5,663 nucleotides of DNA from Acidobacteriaceae bacterium (lineage in GTDB: Bacteria; Acidobacteriota; Terriglobia; Terriglobales; Acidobacteriaceae): NCBI GenBank assembly GCA_009781125.1, contig WQYS01000179.1, positions 1-5,663 on the forward strand, read 5' to 3'. Position 1 is the stretch's first letter; every line of letters begins with the position of its first letter. The translations under genes and the position numbers were made by a program. A model generated the notes under the pieces. The model had not been told where the DNA came from and ran no database searches. It saw only the letters and a list, made by a program, of their open reading frames with translations. Shown here one piece after another: positions 1 through 5,663 of the stretch.

Positions 1-1782
1 GGCAGGAAGACCAGCCAGATTATGGTCACCTACACGGTCGAAGAGGGCCAGCAGCAGAGGTTCGGCAGAGTAGACCTGGCGGGCGTCGATCCGGGCCGGA
101 TGCAGGACGTGCGCGCACTCATGAATACGCAGGCAGGACAGCCCTTCTCGCTGGTGACGCTCTCCGGCGACCGCGACGCCGTGCTGGCCTACTACCTGAG
201 CCGCGGCTTCGATCAGGCGCGGGTCGAGATTCGCCAGCAGGGTAACGCGGGGAATCTGACGGACGTTTCGCTGAACGTCTCCGAGGGGCAGCAGGTCTTC
301 ATCGACCAGGTTCTGATCTCGGGCTTGAACTTCACCCGGCCCAGCGTCGTGCGCGGCAAGATTCTGGTGCATCCCGGCGATCCGCTGGACCAGAGCGCGC
401 TGCTGGAGACGCAGCGGGGATTGTACGATCTGGCGCTGTTCAACGAGGTCGCCACGGCGGTGCAGAATCCCACGGGCAACTCGCCCACGAAGAACGCGCT
501 GATTCAGATCACCGAGGCCAAGCGCTGGAACGTGACCTACGGCGTGGGCCTGGAGGTGCAGACGGGGTTTCCGGGCAACCTTAATCTGACCAACGCCGGA
601 TACTCTCAGGAAGGCATGACAGGCGTCAGTCCCCGGGTGCAGTTCGACGTATCGCGCATCAACTTTCGCGGCACGCAGGATTCGGTCACGCTGCGCTCGG
701 CCTACGGATTGCTGGAGAAGGTTGCAGTGCTGACGTTTCAGAACCCACACCTGATGGGAAGCCGCAACTTCGCCGGATCGGTCTCCGGCGGGTATACGAA
801 CATCCGCGACATCACGACCTTCGCCGCCGAGACCTTGCAGGGCAACTTCAGAGTGACGCAGAAGTGGGGTCGGCGCGATACCACGCTTTACGATTTCATC
901 TATCGCCGGGTGAAGGTTGACCCGCGCAGCTTGCAGGTCTCCGTGGACCTGATTCCGCTGCTGTCGCAGCCGGTGCGCGTCGGCGGGCCCAGCTTTACGT
1001 GGTTCCACGACTCGCGTTCTCCCAGCCCGCTCGATGCGGTGAAGGGAAGCTACACAACGGCGCAGCTCTTCTATGCTTCGTCGGTCTTCGGCTCGGAGAC
1101 GGACTTCACGAAGATTGACGGCACCAACACCACCTACTACCAGTTCGACCGGCGCAGGTACGTGCTGGCGCGGAGCACGCGCATCGGATACGAGCGCTCC
1201 ACGGGAGCAAATCCCAACGCGGGCAGTCCGGTTTGCCAGGGCGATCTGTTGACGACGAATCCGACCTGCAACGCTATCCCGCTGCCGGAGCGGCTGTATG
1301 CAGGCGGCGCGACCTCGCACAGAGGATTTCCCATCAACGGCGCTGGCCCGCGCGACCTGCAAACGGGGTATCCTGTCGGCGGCTCGGCGGCGATTGTGAA
1401 CTCAGTGGAGCTGCGCATGCCTCCGCCAACCCTGCCCTACGTGGGCGACAGCGTAAACTTCGTGCTGTTTCACGATATGGGGAACGTCTTCCAGAATGCC
1501 TCCGACATGTTCCCCGGCTTTCTGCACTTTCATCAGCCGAACCGGGGCACGTGCAGGGACGTCTCGGGAACCATCGGAACTTGCAGCTTCAACTATTTTT
1601 CGCACGCTGTAGGACTGGGCGCGCGCTACCGGACACCGGTCGGGCCGATCCGGCTTGATTTCAGTTACAACCTGAATCCGCCGATTTATCCGGTGATCAA
1701 CGACTACACCAACAAGAGCGTTCCGCATGTAGGACAGGCGAACCACTTCAACTTCTTCTTCAGTATTGGACAGACCTTCTAG
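1..1782 (+). CDS. Omp85-family outer-membrane protein (BamA/TamA type), 5'-truncated by the window edge
   Basis: The frame is open from base 1, so the gene starts upstream; 593 residues are visible (numbered from base 1). Residues 1-18 look like the tail of an earlier POTRA domain. Two full POTRA-like units follow, at about 20-93 and 95-172, with typical phrases such as FGRVDLAG and FIDQVLISG. The remainder, about 173-593, is a beta-barrel of the Bac_surface_Ag type. Supporting marks are the loop-6 motif as HRGF at 440-443 after a GG pair, the strand FHDMGNVF around D492, and a last strand ending FNFFFSIGQTF, whose terminal Phe fits the beta-signal of outer-membrane proteins. Family members fold or insert outer-membrane proteins. 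The downstream tamB-like gene favours a TamA-like role, but the POTRA count that would separate TamA (3) from BamA (5) is not visible. Four cysteines form two close pairs (412/423 and 518/528) in probable surface loops. The family call is firm; the exact orthology is not. Confidence 0.93.
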   Translation, partial: GRKTSQIMVTYTVEEGQQQRFGRVDLAGVDPGRMQDVRALMNTQAGQPFSLVTLSGDRDAVLAYYLSRGFDQARVEIRQQGNAGNLTDVSLNVSEGQQVFIDQVLISGLNFTRPSVVRGKILVHPGDPLDQSALLETQRGLYDLALFNEVATAVQNPTGNSPTKNALIQITEAKRWNVTYGVGLEVQTGFPGNLNLTNAGYSQEGMTGVSPRVQFDVSRINFRGTQDSVTLRSAYGLLEKVAVLTFQNPHLMGSRNFAGSVSGGYTNIRDITTFAAETLQGNFRVTQKWGRRDTTLYDFIYRRVKVDPRSLQVSVDLIPLLSQPVRVGGPSFTWFHDSRSPSPLDAVKGSYTTAQLFYASSVFGSETDFTKIDGTNTTYYQFDRRRYVLARSTRIGYERSTGANPNAGSPVCQGDLLTTNPTCNAIPLPERLYAGGATSHRGFPINGAGPRDLQTGYPVGGSAAIVNSVELRMPPPTLPYVGDSVNFVLFHDMGNVFQNASDMFPGFLHFHQPNRGTCRDVSGTIGTCSFNYFSHAVGLGARYRTPVGPIRLDFSYNLNPPIYPVINDYTNKSVPHVGQANHFNFFFSIGQTF

Positions 1783-1821
1783 CGTGCATAAGACAGAGAA
1801 CAACACGGCGAGACGAACTCC

Positions 1822-1864
1822 GGGTGCCCCACTCATGACGGTTTTATCGTCATGGGTGGGGGGG
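1822..1864 (+). repeat. Palindromic REP-like unit A (hairpin)
   Basis: Bases 1827-1840 pair with 1848-1861 to give a 14-bp stem with one G-T wobble and a 7-base loop (gttttat). The unit begins with gggtgccccactcat (1822-1836), which recurs as an exact inverted copy at 1911-1925. No T-run follows the stem, so it is not a classical intrinsic terminator, although it could slow transcription or stabilise mRNA. The 7-G tract at 1858-1864, the only purine-rich sequence before the ATG at 1865, is partly buried in the stem. Its membership of a genome-wide repeat family is inferred from the shape and from the second copy alone. Confidence 0.8.
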
Positions 1865-1872
1865 ATGTCTGT

Positions 1873-1883
1873 GGAGAGAAGAA
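1873..1883 (+). promoter_or_regulatory. Candidate ribosome binding site for the SurA-like gene
   Basis: The stretch ggagagaagaa lies in the unpaired spacer between the two palindromes, upstream of ATG 1892. GGAG ends 15 bases before that ATG, which is longer than the usual 5-10, so the assignment is weak. The competing start at 1865 is preceded only by a G-tract, part of which sits in hairpin A. Starts at 1766 and 1835 have no recognisable Shine-Dalgarno sequence. Confidence 0.3.
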
Positions 1884-1925
1884 CCCCGCCCATGCGCGAT
1901 AAAGCTGCGTATGAGTGGGGCACCC
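1881..1925 (-). repeat. Palindromic REP-like unit B (inverted copy of unit A)
   Basis: Read on the minus strand, this unit aligns with unit A: identical first 15 bases, the same tttatcg loop core, and catgggcgggg where unit A has catgggtgggg. It folds on its own: 1884-1897 against 1907-1920, with two G-T wobbles, one C-A mismatch and a 9-base loop. The inner stem bases differ from unit A (gacg/cgtc versus gcgc/gcgt) yet still pair, which points to selection on the fold or to two members of one palindrome family. The unit lies across the likely start codon of the SurA-like gene (ATG 1892) and encodes its first residues. Confidence 0.75.
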
Positions 1926-2605
1926 AGGTAGTTCGCCTCGTAATCCTGCTGGCCGTTTTTGTTGCCGCTCCTTTCTCGCGCGCGCAGGAGCAGGGCACGG
2001 TGCTCGACCGCGTGGTTGCGGTTGTCAATGGAGACGCGATCCTCGAAAGCGATATCGATGAGGAGCGCAGGTTTGCGAACATCCAGCCCTACCGCAGCGG
2101 GGACAGTTCTCGCGAGAGTGCTTTGGATCGAATTATCAGCCGCACGCTGATTCAGCAGGAGGCGCGCCTGCAGCCGAATGCAGAGGTCAGCAACGAGGAA
2201 CTGGATCGGCAACTGTCCACGTTGCGCAGTGAGATTCCGGCCTGCAAGCAGTCCCACTGTGAGACGGACGAAGGGTGGCAGAAGTATCTTGCCGGCAATG
2301 GGTTTACGCCAGCCGAGTTCCGCGAGCTCTGGCGCAGCCGGATGCAGTTGTTCCGGTTCATTCAGATACGGTTTCGCGGTGGTGTTCATATCACCGATGA
2401 CCAGATTCGTGAGTACTACGAAAAGACCATGCTGCCAGAGTACGAGCGGCAGAAGGTGGCTCCTCCAAAGCTGGAGACGATCTCACAGCGAATCGAGGAA
2501 GTATTGCTACAACAGCAGGTGACTAACCTGATGCGTGACTGGCTGGCCTCGCTGCGGGCGCAGGGAAGCGTCCGCATTCTCAAACAGGACGGGGCCGGCC
2601 AATGA
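1892..2605 (+). CDS. Secreted SurA-like periplasmic chaperone without a parvulin domain
   Basis: A protein of 237 residues if started at ATG 1892. This start leaves a normal signal peptide: a short n-region, a hydrophobic core LVILLAVFVAAPF and a likely cut after SRA at residue 31. In-frame alternatives are ATG 1865 (246 aa) and ATG 1766 (279 aa, overlapping the upstream gene by 17 bases), which would give unusually long leaders. The mature protein opens with LDRVVAVVNGDAILESDID (from residue 38), the hallmark start of the SurA N-terminal chaperone domain, followed by its helical body and ITDDQIREYYEK at 167-178. A parvulin isomerase domain would normally follow; here about 20 residues lead directly to the C-terminal helix (about 196-222, including RDWLASLRAQ). 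It is therefore predicted to bind unfolded outer-membrane proteins without isomerase activity. The only two cysteines form a CX4C pair at 118/123. The gene sits between an Omp85 gene and a tamB-like gene and overlaps the latter by four bases. The family is well supported; the start is uncertain. Confidence 0.87.
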   Translation: MRDKAAYEWGTQVVRLVILLAVFVAAPFSRAQEQGTVLDRVVAVVNGDAILESDIDEERRFANIQPYRSGDSSRESALDRIISRTLIQQEARLQPNAEVSNEELDRQLSTLRSEIPACKQSHCETDEGWQKYLAGNGFTPAEFRELWRSRMQLFRFIQIRFRGGVHITDDQIREYYEKTMLPEYERQKVAPPKLETISQRIEEVLLQQQVTNLMRDWLASLRAQGSVRILKQDGAGQ

Positions 2606-5600
2606 GCAAAATGGAGCTAAAAGACAAGCTGCACGAGGCCGAACAGAAGCTGGAGCACGGCGTAAAGCTCATTGGCGCGAAGATCGTAAAGGCAGAGCGC
2701 TCGCTCGCAGCCCGGATCACGCGCGGCATGGCGATTGCAATCCTCGTGGCGGTGCTGCTGATCGCGGCGCTGGTGGGCGCGGTGACGTGGTACACGACCA
2801 CGGCGGATTTCGAGCACAGAATAAGCGCGCTGGTTGTGCGCACGCTCGAAGACGCTACGGGCGGGCGCGTGGAGCTGAAGGCGCTGCACTTCAGATTGTG
2901 GCATCTGGCCATGGATGCTCAGGGATTGGTGATCCACGGGCTTGAGCCTTCGGGCGAGGCTCCGTATCTTGCTGTTGACAGGGTTCAGGCGCATGTAAGG
3001 GTCTTCAATTTTTTTGGCCACGCATCGGGCCTGGTGCCATCTCCGCGCGTCTCGCTGAACTACCTGCGTGTGGATCATCCGCAGTTTCATCTGCTCATCG
3101 ACAAGGACGGCAAGACCAATCAGCCGCTTCCGAAGCATCCGCGTACAAGCACGACTCCGCTCATGGATACGCTGCTTGATCTGAAGGCGAAGCAGGTCGA
3201 GGTCGCCAACGGCGTGGCGCAGATCAACAACCGCGCGGTTCCGTTCGAGGTGGCGGCGCGTGATGTTGATGCCGAGATTCACTACATCGCCAGGAGTGAC
3301 CGCTATGGCGTGACGGTCGATCTCAAGGATCTGCGGACAAGGTTCAAGCAGGAGCCGGAGGCGCAGTCGCGCCTGCATCTTGTAACTGAAATAGGTCGTA
3401 ATACCGCCGAGCTGACGAGTCTCGACCTGCACACGGGCAAGGCCTCGGATCTTCATGTAACAGCGACGCTTACAAACTTTGCCGATCCGGACTGGCAGGC
3501 GCAGGCCAGGGGGGCGCTGGAGGTAAATCAGCTTGCCGTGCTGACCTCTGTCGATGGCCTGAAGGCTGGCACGGTCGATCTGGACGTAACCGGACATAAC
3601 TGTAGTGCGGCTTCCGCGCCGGAGCCGAAGCGTTCGCGGCTGTGGTCGCGTCTGCATCTGCGGCGGCAGGATCAGCCACAGCTTCAGCCGTCTTCGCCGG
3701 AGTGCGTCTCCGGTTACCTCATCGCAGGCGTGGCGAAGCTCAGAGGCGTAACCTACCGCGACGAGGACGTGAGGCTGCATGATATCGACGGCTCCGCGCG
3801 GCTGCACATCATGCCGTCGGAGATCCTGCTGACGGAGATGAGCGCCAATCTTCCCGGAGGCGGAAACGTGGCCGGTGACATGAGGATTGCGAACTCGCAC
3901 ACGGCGATCAAGGCGACGCTCGCGCGCGTTCCTCTGCGCACGATCATGGATATCACCGCGCCGGAGAACTACGGCGATCTGGGCTTCGACACCGCGGTCA
4001 CTGGACCGGTGACGGTGGAGTACGGAAACTCCGGCAGGCGCGCCGCCGATACGGTTGAGGTGGACGGAAACTTCACGCTCGCGCCGACAGGTGCGCGGCG
4101 AGGCCGTTCTAACGTTCCCTTCGCCGGACGCATCGCGGCCCACTACACCGGCAGGAACGACACGGTCCGCATCCAGCAGTTTGCCATGCAGTCGCCTGAG
4201 TCGAGCATCAATGCAGACGGCGTGCTGGGAGTCAGCTCGGGGGATCGTCTTACAGCGCTTAACGCGGGCCTGGAGATACGCGATCTCTCCGAGTACGACC
4301 AGTTGCTGACGACGCTCGGCCTGGAGGCCAACGGGAAGCGCGGTGTGGCGGCGATTCCGGTCGTGCTGCATGGAGCGCTGGAGTTTCACGGCTCCGCCAG
4401 CGGTCCGGCGGACGATCTCGATGTGCGGGGACATGTAGAGGCAAGTCAGATCGAGTTTGCCATGGGTTCGACCGATGCGCTGATCGATTCGCTCGCCGGC
4501 GACGCGGAGTATTCGCCGAATGAAGGCGTGACGGTTACACATTCCATGATTCGCCGCGGACATGCGGCTCTCAATGTCACAGGCTGGCTTCGACCGCGCA
4601 AAGAGGTCTCCGTGCGAGGCGTTGACAGCTATGTGTGGGACAACGGGATGAGTATGGATGCGAAGGCGCAGTTGGCCGAAGGCTCCCTTTCGGATGTGTT
4701 GCAGATACTCGGCCAGCATGAGATTCCAGTGACGGGAGCGATTGTGGCGAATGCCCACGTGACAGGGACGCTTCAGAATATGCACGGAGCCGGGCGCATC
4801 GCACTGAAGAACGGCGTTGCCTATGGTGAGCCGTATGATTCCGCCGTGGCCGATCTGTCCGTGACTGGCAGGGAGATCGACGCCACTCATGCTGTGGTGA
4901 AGCTGCATGGAGCCGAGATCACGGCCAACGGCGGCTACGACTTCGCCAGCGAGCGCCTGCACGGACACGTCGAAGCAGACAAGCTGGTGCTGTCCAGGTT
5001 CGAGACTGTAAAGAAGCAGCTAGGCCAGCGCGTTCACGCCGATGGCATTCTGAGCCTGACGGCGGACGCCAACGGGACGTTGCAGGAGCCGAACCTGAGA
5101 GCCAGCGTCAGGCTCGCCGGAGTGAGCTTCGAGGGGCATCCGGCAGGCGAGACCACGGCAGAGCTGCACACGGCGGGCAAGGTTCTCTACGCTGCGGTGA
5201 GTTCGAGCCTGTTCAGCGCGAAGTCCGATCTCGCCGCGCAGGTCGAGCTCGCCGGCGACTATCAGACGCAGGCGAAGCTCACGATTGCGTCCTTTGACGT
5301 CAATCGCCTGCTGGAGGTGGTGGCTCCGGATCGCGTGGCGGCGCAGTCGTCCATCAGCGGAACCGCGTCCATCAGCGGCCCGCTGCGGACGCCGAAGAAC
5401 CTGAGCGGCGTGGCTGAGTTCAACGACATTCACGTCACGCTGCAACAGCAGTTGGAGATGACGGCAGCCGAGCCGCTGCGCCTCAGCCTGCGCGACGGCG
5501 TGGCCACGCTCGAACAGTTGCACATCACCGGCCAGGACACGGACATGCGCGTCAGCGGAACGGCCCAGTTGTTCGGAGCCGCTACGCCGCGCGGCGGTAA

Positions 5601-5663
5601 GCTGGGCAAGCTGAACCTCAAGGCAAACGGCAGCGTGAGCATGTCGCTGCTGCACATGTTTGA
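2602..5663 (+). CDS. TamB/AsmA-like inner-membrane-anchored periplasmic bridge protein, 3'-truncated by the window edge
   Basis: The ATG at 2602 overlaps the upstream TGA (ATGA), which suggests translational coupling; ATG 2611 is an alternative. The frame is open to the end, giving at least 1020 residues. Residues 1-42 are a highly charged, probably helical cytoplasmic segment, and 43-64 form one transmembrane helix (MAIAILVAVLLIAALVGAVTWY). An AsmA-family N-terminal region follows (about 74-175), ending in DHPQFHLLIDKDGKTN at 158-173, which matches the family pattern of a Pro-containing strand, an acidic residue-x-Asp-Gly turn and Asn. The remainder is a long series of short amphipathic beta-strands, as expected of the repeating groove of TamB, AsmA and YhdP proteins. 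TamB partners the Omp85 protein TamA in outer-membrane assembly, and AsmA-like proteins are also implicated in phospholipid transport between membranes. The diagnostic TamB C-terminal domain (DUF490) would lie beyond the window, so TamB versus another AsmA-like protein rests on gene context. Its only two cysteines (334 and 368) bracket a basic, proline-containing insert. Confidence 0.88.
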   Translation, partial: MSKMELKDKLHEAEQKLEHGVKLIGAKIVKAERSLAARITRGMAIAILVAVLLIAALVGAVTWYTTTADFEHRISALVVRTLEDATGGRVELKALHFRLWHLAMDAQGLVIHGLEPSGEAPYLAVDRVQAHVRVFNFFGHASGLVPSPRVSLNYLRVDHPQFHLLIDKDGKTNQPLPKHPRTSTTPLMDTLLDLKAKQVEVANGVAQINNRAVPFEVAARDVDAEIHYIARSDRYGVTVDLKDLRTRFKQEPEAQSRLHLVTEIGRNTAELTSLDLHTGKASDLHVTATLTNFADPDWQAQARGALEVNQLAVLTSVDGLKAGTVDLDVTGHNCSAASAPEPKRSRLWSRLHLRRQDQPQLQPSSPECVSGYLIAGVAKLRGVTYRDEDVRLHDIDGSARLHIMPSEILLTEMSANLPGGGNVAGDMRIANSHTAIKATLARVPLRTIMDITAPENYGDLGFDTAVTGPVTVEYGNSGRRAADTVEVDGNFTLAPTGARRGRSNVPFAGRIAAHYTGRNDTVRIQQFAMQSPESSINADGVLGVSSGDRLTALNAGLEIRDLSEYDQLLTTLGLEANGKRGVAAIPVVLHGALEFHGSASGPADDLDVRGHVEASQIEFAMGSTDALIDSLAGDAEYSPNEGVTVTHSMIRRGHAALNVTGWLRPRKEVSVRGVDSYVWDNGMSMDAKAQLAEGSLSDVLQILGQHEIPVTGAIVANAHVTGTLQNMHGAGRIALKNGVAYGEPYDSAVADLSVTGREIDATHAVVKLHGAEITANGGYDFASERLHGHVEADKLVLSRFETVKKQLGQRVHADGILSLTADANGTLQEPNLRASVRLAGVSFEGHPAGETTAELHTAGKVLYAAVSSSLFSAKSDLAAQVELAGDYQTQAKLTIASFDVNRLLEVVAPDRVAAQSSISGTASISGPLRTPKNLSGVAEFNDIHVTLQQQLEMTAAEPLRLSLRDGVATLEQLHITGQDTDMRVSGTAQLFGAATPRGGKLGKLNLKANGSVSMSLLHMF

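Noticed and set aside
1827..1861. Intrinsic terminator between the Omp85 and SurA-like genes
   Set aside because: The stem is strong, but it is followed by a G-run rather than a T-run, and the sequence matches the inverted repeat unit at 1881-1925, so a REP-like palindrome explains it better. Partial attenuation is still possible.
1766..1891. An N-terminal extension of the SurA-like protein starting at ATG 1766
   Set aside because: It would overlap the Omp85 stop, has no Shine-Dalgarno sequence, encodes palindrome-derived residues and would place about 60 residues before the signal-peptide core.
1402..2082. A 226-codon minus-strand open frame across the first intergenic space
   Set aside because: It is antisense to the end of the Omp85 gene and the start of the SurA-like gene, runs through the palindromic repeats and shows no recognisable motif.
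2617..4968. A 783-codon open frame on the minus strand
   Set aside because: It lies entirely antisense to the TamB-like gene, whose plus-strand translation has a clear membrane helix, an AsmA motif and beta-strand periodicity. The minus-strand protein is rich in Arg, His and Gln with no recognisable domain, as is common for antisense frames in GC-rich genes.
5348..5378. A 13-base direct repeat (cgtccatcagcgg at 5348 and 5366)
   Set aside because: It is in frame with an 18-base period and encodes adjacent similar beta-strand segments (SSISG and ASISG) of the TamB-like repeat fold, so it needs no separate explanation.
5020..5655. A 211-codon minus-strand open frame near the window end
   Set aside because: It is antisense to the TamB-like gene and has the same low-complexity Arg/His/Gln/Leu composition as the other shadows.

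Overview
The window is GC-rich bacterial DNA carrying three consecutive plus-strand genes that look like one envelope-biogenesis operon. The gene set (an Omp85 barrel, a SurA-type chaperone and a TamB/AsmA-type bridge protein) requires a Gram-negative-type double membrane. The gene order and the style of the intergenic palindromes remind me of Acidobacteriota (Terriglobia, the Acidobacteriaceae). That placement is recollection and inference, because the window contains no phylogenetic marker.

Layout: positions 1-1782 hold the 3' part of an Omp85-family outer-membrane protein (BamA/TamA type), whose start lies upstream of the window. Positions 1783-1891 are the only intergenic space. This space and the first codons of the next gene are occupied by two inverted, related palindromic units (1822-1864 and 1881-1925) that resemble a REP/BIME element. 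Positions 1892-2605 (start uncertain) encode a secreted SurA-like protein without a parvulin domain. Its stop overlaps the start of the third gene (ATGA at 2602-2605), which encodes a TamB/AsmA-like inner-membrane-anchored protein. That frame stays open to the end of the window (at least 1020 codons), so its C-terminus is not seen.

How the genes may work together: the Omp85 protein would insert or translocate outer-membrane proteins, the SurA-like protein would escort unfolded clients through the periplasm, and the TamB-like protein would span the periplasm from the inner membrane to the Omp85 partner. The TamA-TamB pairing is established in Proteobacteria. A small SurA-like gene between the two partners, translationally coupled to tamB, is the notable feature here. 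All visible cysteines in the three exported proteins come in closely spaced pairs (four, two and two), which suggests periplasmic or extracellular disulfides.

No tRNA, rRNA, CRISPR array, insertion sequence or convincing intrinsic terminator was seen. The long minus-strand open frames are antisense shadows.
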